From: Gammaproteobacteria bacterium
GTDB taxonomy: Bacteria; Pseudomonadota; Gammaproteobacteria; Steroidobacterales; GCA-2729495
NCBI GenBank assembly: GCA_015709695.1
Contig: CP054183.1
Location: 62,001-126,000 of the forward strand
Length of the DNA stretch: 64,000 nucleotides
Direction: 5' to 3'
Shown here: one piece after another, positions 1 through 10,503 of the stretch
Layout of the letters: each line of letters begins with the position of its first letter
Position numbering within the stretch: position 1 is the first letter of the stretch
Notes under the pieces: generated by a model
Told to the model about the DNA's origin: nothing
Databases searched by the model: none
What the model saw: the letters and a program-made list of their open reading frames with translations, nothing else
Made by a program: the position numbers and the translations under genes

Positions 1-2184
1 CTGGACGCGCAGGTGGTATTCGACGGTGCCGGCATGTCCTCGGCCCGCAACCAGGCAATGGTCGGCAACCTGCCGGTCCGGGACTTCGCGGTGGCCATCC
101 CGGACATGCGCAAGGGCGTGCTCACCGTCGCCGGCAAGCAGCGGGCGGACCTCGGCGAGCTGCTCGGCTTCGTGCGGGCCACGCCGGTCGCCGGCCACGT
201 CGGCCCGACGCTGGAGCGTGCCAGCGCCGCCGGGCCGGTGGACGCCGCGCTGCGCCTGGCCCTGCCGCTGACGAACCCGGCCGCCTGGGACCTGCAGCTG
301 CTGCTCGACGCGCGGGGGTGCCAGCTCGGCCTGGCGCGGCTGCCGCTGGACCTGAAGAACCTGCGTGGCCGCGTGCGCCTGCAGAACACCCGCTTCTATG
401 CCGACGGCGTCCAGGCCGTCATGCTCGGCGAGCCGGTGCGCATCGGCCTGGCACCGGAGACCGCTGCCGGCGGCGCGATGCGGGCGCAGCTGGTGGCCCT
501 GGCGGGGGCACTGCCGGTGCAGCGGCTGATGTCCACCTTCAGCCTGCCGCTGCGCGAATACCTGGACGGGCGTCTGGGCTGGAGTGCCACGCTGCGCATC
601 CCGGTGCAGCAGGATGGCGCCGCTGCCGCGCCGCTCACCGTGGCGCTGCGCTCGGATCTGCGCGGAGTCGCCAGCACGCTGCCCGCGCCGCTGGCAAAGG
701 ATGCCGCGCTGGCCTGGCCCGCGGAGGTACTGCTGGCCTTTCCGGCGCCCGATACCCTCGATGTCAGCGCCCAGCTCGATCCGCACTTCGCGGCGGCCCT
801 GCGGCTGGTGTCCACCGCCGACCGGTGGCATGTCGAACGCGGTGCCCTGCATGCCGGTCCGGGTAACGTGCGGCTGCCGGCCCGCCGCGGCCTGGAGGTG
901 ACCGGGCAGGTGGCGAGCCTGGACGTCGGTGCCTGGTTGTCCGTCGGTCAGCCCGGTCCACCGGTTCCCGCTGCTGCCCAGGCAGGGGCCAGCACCATGC
1001 GTGGCCCCGATGTGCTCTTCCGCGACTTCGCCCTCGAGGCTGCGCAGCTCAGCGTGGCGGGCCAGCGGTTCAGGGACCTCCAGGTCACGGCCACGCGCGG
1101 CGCCGAGGCCTGGCAGGTGAGCGTGCACGGCCCCGCTGCGGAGGGCGATATCGTCGTGCCCTTCGACGCCACGGCGCGGCCCATGCGCCTGGACATGAAG
1201 AAGCTCTGGCTCGGCGAGGAGGAGCCTGGCAACGGCGGCCACACGGACCCGCGCAGCCTCATGGCGATGGAGGCGAGGGTGGCGGACGCGGCGCTCGGCC
1301 ACTGGCGGCTCGGGCAGGTCGAGCTGGTCGCGGCGCGGGTACCCGACGGACTGCAGCTGCAGCGATTCAGCAGCCGGGCACCGAGCTTCACGGTGACGGG
1401 GGACGGCAGCTGGCGTGTGCTCGGCAACGACGTGTCGAAACAGCAGACGCAGCTCAAGGCGACCCTGGAGTCCAGCAACGTGCGCGAGACGCTGGTGCAG
1501 CTCGGCTTCGGCTCGGCGATCAGTGGCAAGAGCGGGCGGGTCAGGGCCGAGCTCAGCTGGCCGGGCGCGCCGGCCGGCGATTTCCTCGAGCGCTCCACCG
1601 GTCACATCGGCCTCGAGATGAAGTCCGGCCAGGTGACCGAGCTCGATCCGGGCAGCGGCCGGCTGGTGGGCCTGCTCAGCATCGCCGCGCTGCCGCGCCG
1701 GTTGTCGCTGGATTTCCGCGATGTCTTCGACAAGGGGCTCGGCTACGACGTCATCGAGGGCGACTTCACGCTGGGTGGCGGCAGCGCCTACACCTGCAAC
1801 GTCGGCCTCAGCGGGCCCGCGGTGGAGATCGCCATCGTCGGGCGTACCGACCTCGACCGGCACAGCTATGACCAGGTAGCAGTGGTGCGCCCGCAGATCG
1901 CCACCACCGTGCTGACCGCCGGTGGCGCCGTCTTGGGTGGCCCGGTGGGCGGTGTTACGATGCTGCTGGTCTCGCAGCTGTTCCGCAAATCCCTCGGCAC
2001 CCTGGGCGAGTCCTACTACCGCGTCACCGGCGGCTGGGACAAGCCTGAAGTCGCTCGTGTGCAGCGCGACGAGGTGGATGCGGGCGCCTTCAAGGACTGC
2101 GAGAAGGAAATCGAGGCAGCACTCGCCGGCTCGTCGCCCGCCGTGGCGCCAGCTCCGGCGCGGGCGCCACCACCAGAACGCTGA
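1..2184 (+). CDS. yhdP: YhdP family AsmA-like envelope protein, C-terminal part
   Basis: The reading frame is open from base 1, so the true start lies upstream; about 727 residues of the C-terminal part are present. YhdP is a large AsmA-like inner-membrane-anchored protein implicated in phospholipid transport to the outer membrane. The visible part shows long beta-rich, low-complexity stretches typical of AsmA-like repeats, then the conserved C-terminal block (ELDPGSGRLVGLLSIAALPR, then SLDFRDVF and a hydrophobic segment around residues 640-660) and a Pro/Ala tail. It ends 8 bases before the nitrilase gene, so the two are probably cotranscribed. The yhdP, nitrilase, tldD order recurs in gammaproteobacteria. 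Confidence 0.9.
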   Translation: MDAQVVFDGAGMSSARNQAMVGNLPVRDFAVAIPDMRKGVLTVAGKQRADLGELLGFVRATPVAGHVGPTLERASAAGPVDAALRLALPLTNPAAWDLQLLLDARGCQLGLARLPLDLKNLRGRVRLQNTRFYADGVQAVMLGEPVRIGLAPETAAGGAMRAQLVALAGALPVQRLMSTFSLPLREYLDGRLGWSATLRIPVQQDGAAAAPLTVALRSDLRGVASTLPAPLAKDAALAWPAEVLLAFPAPDTLDVSAQLDPHFAAALRLVSTADRWHVERGALHAGPGNVRLPARRGLEVTGQVASLDVGAWLSVGQPGPPVPAAAQAGASTMRGPDVLFRDFALEAAQLSVAGQRFRDLQVTATRGAEAWQVSVHGPAAEGDIVVPFDATARPMRLDMKKLWLGEEEPGNGGHTDPRSLMAMEARVADAALGHWRLGQVELVAARVPDGLQLQRFSSRAPSFTVTGDGSWRVLGNDVSKQQTQLKATLESSNVRETLVQLGFGSAISGKSGRVRAELSWPGAPAGDFLERSTGHIGLEMKSGQVTELDPGSGRLVGLLSIAALPRRLSLDFRDVFDKGLGYDVIEGDFTLGGGSAYTCNVGLSGPAVEIAIVGRTDLDRHSYDQVAVVRPQIATTVLTAGGAVLGGPVGGVTMLLVSQLFRKSLGTLGESYYRVTGGWDKPEVARVQRDEVDAGAFKDCEKEIEAALAGSSPAVAPAPARAPPPER

Positions 2185-2192
2185 GCAGGACC

Positions 2193-3029
2193 ATGAACGA
2201 CATCCGGCTGGCCGCCGTGCAGATGACCTCGGGCGACGATGTCGCCGCCAACCTCGCCGTGGCCCGGCAGCAGCTGCAGGCCGCGGCGCGCCATGGCGTG
2301 CGGCTGGCGGTGCTGCCGGAGAATTTCGCCTTCATGTCGGCCAGCGAGAGTGCCCGCGCGGCCATCGCCGAGGCGGACGGCAGCGGGCGGATCCAGGACT
2401 TCCTCGCCGCCACCGCGCGCGAGTGCGGCCTGTGGATCGTCGGCGGCACCATCCCCATCGGCAGCGCGGAACCGGGGCGGCCCTACGCGGCCTGCTGCGT
2501 CTGGGACGAGCAGGGCCGGCGCGTCGGCCGCTACGACAAGATGCACCTGTTCGACGTGCGCGTGCCCGACAGCAGCGAGGCCTACCGCGAGTCGGCGCGC
2601 ACCATGCCCGGCAACGCGCCGCTGACGCTCGCCACGCCCTTTGGCGCGCTGGGAATCGCCGTCTGCTACGACCTGCGCTTCCCCGAGCTGTTCCGGGCAA
2701 TGCTGGAACGCGAGGTCAGCGTGATCGCGCTGCCGGCGGCATTCACCCAGCGCACCGGGCAGGCCCACTGGCACACGCTGCTGAAGGCGCGCGCCATCGA
2801 GAACCTGGCCTACGTGGTGGCGGCCGCGCAGGGCGGCGAGCACCCGGGCGGGCGGCGCACCTACGGGCATTCGCTGATCGCCGGACCCTGGGGCGAGGTG
2901 CTGGCCGAGGCCGGCAACGGGCCCGGCGTGGTCACGGCCACGCTGGACGTGGACTACCTGCAGCGCCTGCGGGCGCAATTCCCGGCGCTGAGCCATCGCC
3001 GCCTGGCGACGGGCGTGGCCGCCGGCTGA
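2193..3029 (+). CDS. Carbon-nitrogen hydrolase, probable deaminated glutathione amidase
   Basis: A 278-residue nitrilase-superfamily amidase. The Glu-Lys-Cys triad is visible: E43 in LPENF, K116 in YDKMHLFD and C158 in [11 protein letters not shown]. These contexts resemble the Nit1/YbeM branch that hydrolyses deaminated glutathione, a metabolite-repair reaction. Length is normal for the family. It lies 8 bases after yhdP and 16 bases before tldD, so it is probably in one operon. Family membership is certain; the exact substrate is inferred from motif similarity. Confidence 0.9.
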   Translation: MNDIRLAAVQMTSGDDVAANLAVARQQLQAAARHGVRLAVLPENFAFMSASESARAAIAEADGSGRIQDFLAATARECGLWIVGGTIPIGSAEPGRPYAACCVWDEQGRRVGRYDKMHLFDVRVPDSSEAYRESARTMPGNAPLTLATPFGALGIAVCYDLRFPELFRAMLEREVSVIALPAAFTQRTGQAHWHTLLKARAIENLAYVVAAAQGGEHPGGRRTYGHSLIAGPWGEVLAEAGNGPGVVTATLDVDYLQRLRAQFPALSHRRLATGVAAG

Positions 3030-3045
3030 TGCCGGAAGGAGCAAG

Positions 3046-4509
3046 GTGAAGGACATGACACCGCGCAATGCCGTCGAACTGGCGCGCCACTCGCTGCTGG
3101 CGCCGGCCGGGCTCGATGACCGCGACCTCGACCGCGCCCTGCGCAGCCTGCTCCGCGGCGGCGTCGATGCGGCCGACCTCTACTTCCAGGCCTCGCGTCA
3201 CGAGGCCTGGTCGCTGGAGGATGGCATCGTCAAGGAGGGCAGTCACAGCATCGAGCAGGGCGTGGGCGTGCGTGCCCTGTCCGGCGACAAGACCGGCTTC
3301 GCCTATTCGGACGAGATCGTCGTGCCGGCGCTGATGCAGGCGGCGGATGCGGCCAGCGCCATCGCCCGCGCCGGCCAGCACGGCACGCTGCAGGCCTGGG
3401 CGGTTCAGGCGGGCCGCGAGCTGTATGCACCGCTCGATCCGCTCGCATCGCTTGCCGATGACGACAAGGTGGCGCTGCTGCAGCGTGTGGACCAGGCGAC
3501 GCGCGCCATCGACCCGCGGGTGAAACAGGTCATGGCGAGCCTGGTGGCGGTGCACGAGGTGGTCATGGTCTGCGGCAGCGATGGCGTGCTCGCCGCCGAC
3601 CTGCGTCCGCTGGTACGCATGAACGTCTCGGTGCTGGTGGAGGAGAACGGCCGGCGCGAGCAGGGCTACACCGGTGGCGGTGGCCGCGTCGGCTTCCAGC
3701 ACTTCCTCGACGAGGACCGGGCCATCGCCTACGGCCGCGAGGCGGTGCGCCAGGCGCTGGTGGCGCTGGAGGCGGTGCCGGCACCGGCGGGCGAGATGGT
3801 GGTGGTTCTCGGACCGGGCTGGCCCGGCATCCTGCTGCACGAGGCGATCGGCCACGGGCTGGAAGGCGATTTCAACCGCAAGGGTACATCCGCCTTCAGC
3901 AGGCGACTCGGCGAGAAGGTCGCCTCGGATCTCTGCACCATCGTCGATGACGGCACCCTGCCCGGGCGGCGTGGCTCGCTGAACGTCGACGACGAGGGCA
4001 CGCTGACCCAGTGCACCACGCTGATCGAGAACGGGCGGCTCGCCGGCTACATGCAGGACAAGCTCAACGCGCGGCTGATGGGCATGGCGCCCACCGGCAA
4101 CGGCCGGCGCCAGTCCTTCGCCCACCTGCCGATGCCGCGCATGACCAACACCTACATGCTGCCGGGCCCGCATGCACCGGAGGAGATCATCGCCTCGGTG
4201 GACAAGGGCATCTACGCGCGCAATTTCGGCGGCGGCCAGGTGGACATCACCTCGGGCAAGTTCGTGTTCTCCGCCAGCGAGGCCTACCTGATCGAGAAGG
4301 GCCGGCTCGGTGCGCCGATCCGCGATGCAACGCTGGTCGGCGATGGCCCCTCGGTGCTGCGCCAGGTATCGATGGTCGGCAACGACCTCCGGCTCGACGA
4401 GGGCGTGGGCACCTGCGGCAAGGACGGGCAGTCGGTGCCGGTGGGCGTCGGCCAGCCCACCCTGCGCATCGATGGCATGACCGTCGGCGGCACGGTCGGC
4501 GCGGGCTGA
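3046..4509 (+). CDS. tldD: Metalloprotease TldD
   Basis: A 487-residue TldD subunit of the TldD/PmbA (TldE) zinc protease, which degrades unfolded peptides and processes microcin- or antitoxin-type substrates in other gammaproteobacteria. The zinc motif HEAIGH is present in [14 protein letters not shown]. The GTG at 3046 is chosen because the Shine-Dalgarno GGAAGGA at 3033-3039 is well placed for it; an ATG at 3055 is the alternative. The partner pmbA lies just beyond the oppositely oriented purE. Confidence 0.95.
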   Translation: MKDMTPRNAVELARHSLLAPAGLDDRDLDRALRSLLRGGVDAADLYFQASRHEAWSLEDGIVKEGSHSIEQGVGVRALSGDKTGFAYSDEIVVPALMQAADAASAIARAGQHGTLQAWAVQAGRELYAPLDPLASLADDDKVALLQRVDQATRAIDPRVKQVMASLVAVHEVVMVCGSDGVLAADLRPLVRMNVSVLVEENGRREQGYTGGGGRVGFQHFLDEDRAIAYGREAVRQALVALEAVPAPAGEMVVVLGPGWPGILLHEAIGHGLEGDFNRKGTSAFSRRLGEKVASDLCTIVDDGTLPGRRGSLNVDDEGTLTQCTTLIENGRLAGYMQDKLNARLMGMAPTGNGRRQSFAHLPMPRMTNTYMLPGPHAPEEIIASVDKGIYARNFGGGQVDITSGKFVFSASEAYLIEKGRLGAPIRDATLVGDGPSVLRQVSMVGNDLRLDEGVGTCGKDGQSVPVGVGQPTLRIDGMTVGGTVGAG

Positions 4510-4524
4510 CCGCGCCGGCGGCCT

Positions 4525-5016
4525 TCAGCCCGAGCGCGGATCGGAGTTGGCGAGCACCGTGGCGGTCTGCTTCGCGCGGTAGGCGTCCAGCGCCTCGCGG
4601 ATGCGCTCGTCACCGAGCGCGAGGATGGCCGCGGCGAGCAGCGCGGCGTTGATGGCCCCGGCCTTGCCGATGGCCAGCGTGCCGACCGGGATCCCGGGCG
4701 GCATCTGCACGATGGACAGCAGTGCGTCCATGCCGCCGAGGGCGGGCGAGGGCAGCGGCACGCCGAGCACCGGCAGCGGCGTCTTGGCCGCGGCGCAACC
4801 GGGCAGGGCGGCCGCGAGGCCGGCGCCGGCGATCAGCACCTTCAGGCCGCGGTCGCGGGCACCCTCGCAGTAGCTGCCCATGGCATCCGGTGCCCGGTGG
4901 GCCGAGATGGCGTTGACCTCGTGGGCGATGCCGAGCGCGTCGAGCGTCGCCGCGGCGTGGGACATGATCTCCCAGTCCGAGCGCGAGCCCATGAGGATGC
5001 CGACCAGTGGTTTCAT
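4525..5016 (-). CDS. purE: N5-carboxyaminoimidazole ribonucleotide mutase PurE
   Basis: A 163-residue PurE, which converts N5-CAIR to CAIR in purine biosynthesis. The family blocks [16 protein letters not shown] (H40) and [18 protein letters not shown] are present. The conserved GGAAHLPG block reads GLAAALPG, so the usual second histidine is alanine at position 70. The start is the ATG at 5016; the open frame continues upstream but overlaps pmbA on the other strand. No purK is adjacent. It converges on tldD with 15 bases between the stops. Confidence 0.93.
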   Translation of the reverse strand: MKPLVGILMGSRSDWEIMSHAAATLDALGIAHEVNAISAHRAPDAMGSYCEGARDRGLKVLIAGAGLAAALPGCAAAKTPLPVLGVPLPSPALGGMDALLSIVQMPPGIPVGTLAIGKAGAINAALLAAAILALGDERIREALDAYRAKQTATVLANSDPRSG

Positions 5017-5134
5017 GTTCCGCAGCGCCCTTTTCCCTGCAGCCGTTTCCGCAGCAGCCGATGATACCGCAGCCCCAGCGGGGCGGGTGCGCCTGCCTGC
5101 TAGAATGCCGCCCGGATTGGCAGGGCAGGCAGGC

Positions 5135-6481
5135 ATGAGTACTCCATCCGCAGGACATGACGTCGAGGACCTCAAGGCCCGCGTGGCCGGGGCGCTCGCC
5201 CTGGCCCGAAGCCTCGGTGCCACGCAGGCGGAGGCCAGCGCCAGCTCCGGCACCGGTCTCTCGGTGACGGTGCGCATGCGCTCTGTGGAGACGCTCGAGT
5301 ACCACCGCGACCAGGGCATCGCCATCACGCTGTACTTCGGACAGCGCAAGGGCAGTGCCAGCACCTCGGACCTGCGCCCGGCCGCCATCGAGGAGAGTGT
5401 GCGCAAGGCGGCGAGCCTGGCGCGCCATGCCGCCGAGGACGCCTGCGCAGGCCTTGCCGAGCCCGACCGGCTGGCCCGCGACATCCCCGAGCTCGATCTC
5501 TGGCACCCCTGGTCACTGGATGCGGATGCCGCCATCGAACTGGCCACGCGCTGTGAATCCGCAGCGCTGGACCACGATCCGCGCATCACCAATTCCGAGG
5601 GTGCCGGTGTCAGCAGCCACGATGCCGCGCGGGCCTACGGCAACAGCCACGGCTTCCTCGCCGGCTACCGCGAAACCAGCCACAGCCTCTCCTGCGCCGT
5701 GCTGGCCAGCCAGGGCCAGCAGATGGAGCGCGATTTCGAATTCACCGCCGCGCGCGATCCGGTGGAACTCACGGCTGCGCCCGCCGTGGGCCGCGAAGCC
5801 GCCGTCCGTGCGCTGGCGCGCCTGGGCGCCACCAAGCTCGACACCCGCCGCGCACCCGTGCTCTATCCCGCGCGCCTGGCCCGCGGGCTCATCGGCCATC
5901 TCGTCGGTGCGCTGAGCGGTGGCGCGCTCTACCGCCGCGCCTCCTTCCTGCTCGACAGCCTCGGGACACGGGTGCTGGCCGGGCACGTCAGCATCGACGA
6001 GCGCCCGCACCTGCCCAGGGCGCTGGCCAGCGCACCCTACGACGACGAGGGCGTGGCGACCGCCGACCGTCGCCTGGTCGATGCCGGCGTGATCCAGGGT
6101 TATGTGCTCGGCAGCTACTCGGCGCGCAAGCTCGGCATGGCCAGCACCGGCAATGCCGGCGGCACGCACAATCTGCTGGTGTCGAGCAGCACGGGCGCAC
6201 CGGCATTCGACGAGCTCCTGGCAGAACTCGGCACCGGCTTCCTGGTGACCGAGCTGATGGGCAGCGGCGTCAATCCCGTGACCGGCGACTACTCGCGCGG
6301 CGCCACCGGCTTCTGGGTGGAGGGCGGCGTGATCCGCTTCCCCGTCAGCGAAGTCACCATCGCCGGCAACCTGCGCGACATATACGGCGACATCATCGCC
6401 GTCGGTGGTGACGTGGACCTGCGCGGCGGCATCCGCAGCGGCTCGATCCTGGTGCGGGAAATGACCATCGCCGGGAGCTAG
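5135..6481 (+). CDS. pmbA: Metalloprotease subunit PmbA (TldE)
   Basis: A 448-residue PmbA/TldE, the partner of TldD in the heteromeric protease; it lacks the HExxxH zinc motif, as expected. Conserved stretches include [16 protein letters not shown] and the C-terminal EMTIAGS-type ending. Length matches E. coli PmbA (450). The ATG at 5135 follows a -10-like TAGAAT at 5101-5106, with a short GC-rich leader. It is transcribed away from purE across a gap of about 118 bases that must hold both promoters; TATCAT on the minus strand near 5060-5068 is a candidate purE -10. Confidence 0.94.
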   Translation: MSTPSAGHDVEDLKARVAGALALARSLGATQAEASASSGTGLSVTVRMRSVETLEYHRDQGIAITLYFGQRKGSASTSDLRPAAIEESVRKAASLARHAAEDACAGLAEPDRLARDIPELDLWHPWSLDADAAIELATRCESAALDHDPRITNSEGAGVSSHDAARAYGNSHGFLAGYRETSHSLSCAVLASQGQQMERDFEFTAARDPVELTAAPAVGREAAVRALARLGATKLDTRRAPVLYPARLARGLIGHLVGALSGGALYRRASFLLDSLGTRVLAGHVSIDERPHLPRALASAPYDDEGVATADRRLVDAGVIQGYVLGSYSARKLGMASTGNAGGTHNLLVSSSTGAPAFDELLAELGTGFLVTELMGSGVNPVTGDYSRGATGFWVEGGVIRFPVSEVTIAGNLRDIYGDIIAVGGDVDLRGGIRSGSILVREMTIAGS

Positions 6482-6545
6482 GCGGTTGACCGGCCTGTTG
6501 CGCCGCTGCTAGGTTTGGTGAAAACCAGAACAGCGGGGGTGCATT

Positions 6546-7247
6546 ATGAAAAATCTCGTCCTGGCCACTGCCATGCTGGCGCTCTCGGCAAGCGTGGACG
6601 CGGCGATCATCCAGGTCACTCCGGTGTCGCACCTGACGGGTCGCGCATCCGGGGCGCCAACCGCGTGGAAGATCAACCCAGCACCGACGTTCTCCGGTGA
6701 CGTGGCCGGCATCGCGATGCCGACCTTCTGGTTCAACGACGTCACCGGCGAGCTGTCGAGTTCCGGGGTGGCGCAGTTCCGCGTGCAGACCTCGCCGACC
6801 TGGAACGGCCTGCATTTCGACCGCTTCATCACCGATCTCAACATCGTCGGCGGCAGTGCCGCAGGTTCCACCGCCTACAACTGCACCAACGGCGGCTTTG
6901 GCAACATGATCAGGGCCAGCATGTGCGGCAACTACCTGTTCGGTGGCGATGATATTGACAACAGCACCGTGACCTACGGGCCCGGCACCGCCTTCAGCCG
7001 CGTGATCGGTGGTGATGACGTCATCGCCGGCGCCCAGCAGAGCATCGACGACTACAACCTGGCGCTGGCCAGCTTCAACGGCTCGGCGCTGGTATTCGAG
7101 TCGGCCGACTGGACATCCAGCGGCGGCAAGGCCGGCCTGCAGCTGAACTTCGCCGCCGCCGCCGTGCCGCTTCCGGCTGCGGGATGGCTGTTCGGCCCGC
7201 TGATCGGCCTGCTGGCCCTCGTCCGGCGGCGCCTGACAGGCAGCTGA
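6546..7247 (+). CDS. Exported VPLPA-CTERM sorting-domain protein
   Basis: A 233-residue protein with a signal peptide (residues 1-19, ending SVDA) and a C-terminal sorting tail: the motif VPLPAAGWLF, a hydrophobic helix and a basic RRRL end. This tripartite tail is the VPLPA variant of PEP-CTERM signals, which are cut by an exosortase. The middle region is Gly/Thr/Asn-rich without a fold I recognise; two Cys residues flank residues 100-120. A possible promoter (TTGACC at 6486-6491, TAGGTT at 6510-6515) precedes it. No exosortase gene is in the window. Confidence 0.85.
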   Translation: MKNLVLATAMLALSASVDAAIIQVTPVSHLTGRASGAPTAWKINPAPTFSGDVAGIAMPTFWFNDVTGELSSSGVAQFRVQTSPTWNGLHFDRFITDLNIVGGSAAGSTAYNCTNGGFGNMIRASMCGNYLFGGDDIDNSTVTYGPGTAFSRVIGGDDVIAGAQQSIDDYNLALASFNGSALVFESADWTSSGGKAGLQLNFAAAAVPLPAAGWLFGPLIGLLALVRRRLTGS

Positions 7248-7277
7248 CGACAGCGCCAGCCAGCCGACGCGCCGCCC

Positions 7278-8591
7278 TCAGGAGCTGGATCGCGGAATCT
7301 CGTCGGCGAGATCCGCCAGGCTGCGACCGCGCAGCGCATTGGCGAGCGTGCTGTCCAGGCGGGCGGTGAGATCCGCCACCGCCGCCGGCCAGCGGATCTC
7401 CCCGCCGATGTCCGCGGCCGTCGGATGGCGCACCGCCTGCATGATCTCGTGCAGGAGGATACCGGCCAGCTCACGCTGCGGCAGCAACGCCTCGCCGGCA
7501 GTGCGCGAGAGCAGTCCGGCCGCTTCCAGCCTGGCGATCACCGGCGCCAGTGCCAGCCCGGGCAGCCCGGTCTGCGCGGCGATGTCGGCGGGCCGCAGGG
7601 GTGCGGCGCCGGCGCGGAAGGCGCGGGCGACCAGCAGCATCACCGCCAGCGCGGCGGCTTCCATCTGCCCGGTGCCGGTCACGGCGCGGCGGAAGCCCAC
7701 CCGCAGGTAATCCGGCCTTTGCACGTAGAAGGCGAACTGCGCGCCGACCAGCAGGATCAGCCAGGACAGGTACAGCCAGAACAGGGCGCTGATGACGATG
7801 GCGAAGGTGGCATAGATGCTGATGGTCGCCGCGGCATTGACCACGAAGCTGGCGAACAGCACCCCGGTGCCGACCCACAGCACGCCGCCGAGCAGGCCGC
7901 CGGCCAGCGCGGCGCCCGGCCGCACCCTGGTGTTCGGCACGAACCAGTACACCAGCGAGAAACCGACGCACACCAGCGCATAGGGCAGGATCGTCGCCGG
8001 CATGCCGAGGATCGCGCCGAGGGGTGAACCACCGAGTGCCTGCAGCAGGGCATTGCTGCGCAGGCCGGCGATGATCGCCATGGCGGTGACCATCACCACC
8101 GGGCCCACCAGGATCACCGACAGGTACTCGGTCACGCGCCGGCCGAGGCTGCGCGGCTGCTCGACGCGCCAGATGCGGTTGAAGCTGACTTCCATCTGGC
8201 CCGCCATGCTGAGCGCGGTGATGAACAGGAACAGCAGGCCGACCCCTGCCAGCACGCTGCCCTGCGCGTTGTCCACGAAGCCGATGACCCTTGCGGTGAG
8301 TTCCGCGCCACGCGCCCCCAGCGGCTCGAGGAAACCGAAGAGGAGCGGTTCGAGCTGGTGGTGGAAGCCGAAGGCCTTGACCACCGAGAAGCTCACCGCC
8401 AGCAGCGGCACCACCGACAGCAGCGTGACGTACACCAGCCCCATGGCATGCAGCGTCAGCGGGCCGGCGATGACATCGCGGAGCAGGGCGTAGGCATAGC
8501 GGACCAGCACCAGTGCCAGGCGCGGCAGGCCCGGCAGCGCGCTCCAGCGCGGGTGCCAGAGCCAGCCCTCGATGCGTCCGCTGAAGCTCAA
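7278..8591 (-). CDS. yihY: YihY/BrkB family inner membrane protein
   Basis: A 437-residue YihY/virulence factor BrkB family protein. Six hydrophobic segments span roughly residues 50-300, including the conserved FLFITALSMAGQMEVSFNRIW region, followed by a cytoplasmic C-terminal domain with a winged-helix-like pattern (GLPGLALAPVIARLEAAGLL). The molecular function of the family is unsettled; the name RNase BN is historical and wrong. The frame opens at TTG 8591 with only a weak ribosome site, so the start is uncertain. It converges on the VPLPA gene. Confidence 0.88.
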   Translation of the reverse strand: MSFSGRIEGWLWHPRWSALPGLPRLALVLVRYAYALLRDVIAGPLTLHAMGLVYVTLLSVVPLLAVSFSVVKAFGFHHQLEPLLFGFLEPLGARGAELTARVIGFVDNAQGSVLAGVGLLFLFITALSMAGQMEVSFNRIWRVEQPRSLGRRVTEYLSVILVGPVVMVTAMAIIAGLRSNALLQALGGSPLGAILGMPATILPYALVCVGFSLVYWFVPNTRVRPGAALAGGLLGGVLWVGTGVLFASFVVNAAATISIYATFAIVISALFWLYLSWLILLVGAQFAFYVQRPDYLRVGFRRAVTGTGQMEAAALAVMLLVARAFRAGAAPLRPADIAAQTGLPGLALAPVIARLEAAGLLSRTAGEALLPQRELAGILLHEIMQAVRHPTAADIGGEIRWPAAVADLTARLDSTLANALRGRSLADLADEIPRSSS

Positions 8592-8651
8592 GCCTGCGTC
8601 GTTCCTGTGATGGCAGGTGACCCCGGGAGGCTGCTCCGCCGTCGCCCGGCT

Positions 8652-9557
8652 TCAGGCCGGCCGCGTCAGGAGTTCCAGCGCCTGGCGGTACTTGGCGGTG
8701 GTGTGGCGGATGACCTCGGCGGGCAGCGCCGGGCCGGGCGCCTTCTTGCCCCAGTCGAGCGTCTCGAGGTAATCGCGCACGTACTGCTTGTCGAAGCTCG
8801 GCGGGCTGATGCCGGTGCGGTACTCGCCCGCCGGCCAGAAGCGCGAGGAATCGGGAGTCAGTACCTCGTCGATCAGGTAAAGCTCGCCGGCAGCGTCCAG
8901 CCCGAACTCGAACTTGGTGTCGGCGATGATGATGCCGCGGCTGCGCGCGTACTCGGCACCGCGGGTATAGATGCCGATGGCGAGGTCGCGGACCTTGCGC
9001 GCCAGAGCGCCGCCCACCAGCTTCTCCATGTCCGCGAAGCTGATGTTCTCGTCGTGCTGGCCGATCTCCGCCTTGGTCGCCGGTGTGAAGATGGGCTCGG
9101 GCAGCTGCGCCGCCAGCGGCAGGCCCTTCGGCAGCCCGATGCCGCAGACGGCGCCGCTGGCCTGGTAATCCTTCCAGCCGGAGCCGATCAGGTAGCCGCG
9201 CACCACGGCCTCCACCGGCAGCGGCTTCAGGCGGCGCACGACGTTGGCGCGGCGCGCCACCAGCGCGCGCTCGGCGGGATCCCTGACGACGTCCTCCGGC
9301 CTGCGGTCGGTGAGATGGTTCGGCACCAGGGACTGCATGCGCGCGAACCAGAAATTGGACAGCTGCGTGAGCACCTCGCCCTTGCCCGGGATGGGCGTGG
9401 GCAGCACCACGTCGAAGGCCGAGAGCCGGTCGGTGGTGACGATCAGCAGGTGATCGGCGTCGACTTCGTAGATGTCGCGCACCTTGCCCTGGCTGATGCG
9501 CTTCAGTCCGCTCAGCCGTGATTCGAACAACGCGGGTTCCCCGGCCGTCGCGCTCAT
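8652..9557 (-). CDS. purC: Phosphoribosylaminoimidazole-succinocarboxamide synthase PurC
   Basis: A 301-residue SAICAR synthetase that joins CAIR and aspartate using ATP. Conserved blocks are [44 protein letters not shown] and [11 protein letters not shown]. The length is that of the longer form of PurC (about 300) rather than the 237-residue E. coli form. The ATG at 9557 is preferred to an in-frame TTG at 9563 because a GGA lies 8 bases upstream of the ATG. Its substrate comes from PurE, encoded 4 kb away. Confidence 0.95.
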   Translation of the reverse strand: MSATAGEPALFESRLSGLKRISQGKVRDIYEVDADHLLIVTTDRLSAFDVVLPTPIPGKGEVLTQLSNFWFARMQSLVPNHLTDRRPEDVVRDPAERALVARRANVVRRLKPLPVEAVVRGYLIGSGWKDYQASGAVCGIGLPKGLPLAAQLPEPIFTPATKAEIGQHDENISFADMEKLVGGALARKVRDLAIGIYTRGAEYARSRGIIIADTKFEFGLDAAGELYLIDEVLTPDSSRFWPAGEYRTGISPPSFDKQYVRDYLETLDWGKKAPGPALPAEVIRHTTAKYRQALELLTRPA

Positions 9558-9662
9558 GTGCAATTTCCGTCCAGTGATGCAGCAGGCCCGCTATTGTATG
9601 CCGGTGCCGCAGGCCGGGTAACCCGCCGCAGGGGCATGCCTGGTCAATGCGGATGGAGGCGG

Positions 9663-10460
9663 ATGGCCTGGATCGGAAAACTCGCTGGCGGCGTGCTCGG
9701 CTACGCGGTGGCGCGGCTGCCCGGTGCCGTCATCGGCGTCATCCTCGGCCATCAGTTCGACCGCGGGCTGCGGGTGCAGCCGCGCGCCGCGGGCACGGCG
9801 GCCGACCGGCAACGGGTGTTCTTCGAGACCACCTTCATCGTCATGGGCCATCTCGCCAAGGTCGACGGCCGGGTCTCGGAGGCGGAGATCGGTGCGGCCC
9901 GCGGCGTCATGCAGCGCATGCGGCTCGACGAGCGCCAGCGCCAGCTGGCCATCCGCCTGTTCAACACCGGCAAGGAGCAGGGCTACCCGGTGGACGCCCA
10001 GGTGGCGCGCCTGCGCGAGTATTGCGGCAGCGAGCCACAGCTGCTGCAGCTGTTCCTGGAGATCCAGGTCGATGTCGCACTCGCCACCGGCGAGATCAGC
10101 GCGGCCGAGCGCGTGCTCCTCGGGCGCATCGCCGCGGCGCTCGGCTTCGGCGCGCTGGCGCTCGCGCAGATCGAGACCCTGTTGCACATGCGGCGTGGCC
10201 AGTACGGTGGCCCGGGCCATGCCGGCCGCGAACCGCCGCGGGCCGACGCCCTGGCCAAGGCCTACCAGGTGCTCGGCGTGCAGCCCAGCGCCAGCGACCG
10301 CGAGGTCAAGACCGCCTACCGGCGCCTGATGAACCAGCACCATCCCGACAAGCAGGCGGCGCGCGGGCTGCCCGATTCCATGCGCGAGATCGCCGAGGAG
10401 CGCACGCGCGAGATCCGCGCGGCGTATGACGCGGTGCGCGAGCACCGGGGCTTCCGCTAG
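9663..10460 (+). CDS. djlA: Co-chaperone DjlA (TerB and J domains)
   Basis: A 265-residue membrane-anchored DnaK co-chaperone. The N-terminus is a single membrane segment (about residues 7-30, with [11 protein letters not shown]), then a TerB-like helical domain ([19 protein letters not shown]) and a C-terminal J domain with the HPD motif in [13 protein letters not shown] at 9655-9659 sits only 3 bases before the ATG, which is short, but this start gives the expected N-terminal anchor. The gene is divergent from purC and 43 bases before rpe. Confidence 0.93.
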   Translation: MAWIGKLAGGVLGYAVARLPGAVIGVILGHQFDRGLRVQPRAAGTAADRQRVFFETTFIVMGHLAKVDGRVSEAEIGAARGVMQRMRLDERQRQLAIRLFNTGKEQGYPVDAQVARLREYCGSEPQLLQLFLEIQVDVALATGEISAAERVLLGRIAAALGFGALALAQIETLLHMRRGQYGGPGHAGREPPRADALAKAYQVLGVQPSASDREVKTAYRRLMNQHHPDKQAARGLPDSMREIAEERTREIRAAYDAVREHRGFR

Positions 10461-10503
10461 GCCCGTGCTACCATCGCGCCGGGTTCCCCCGCAGGAGGCC
10501 GCC

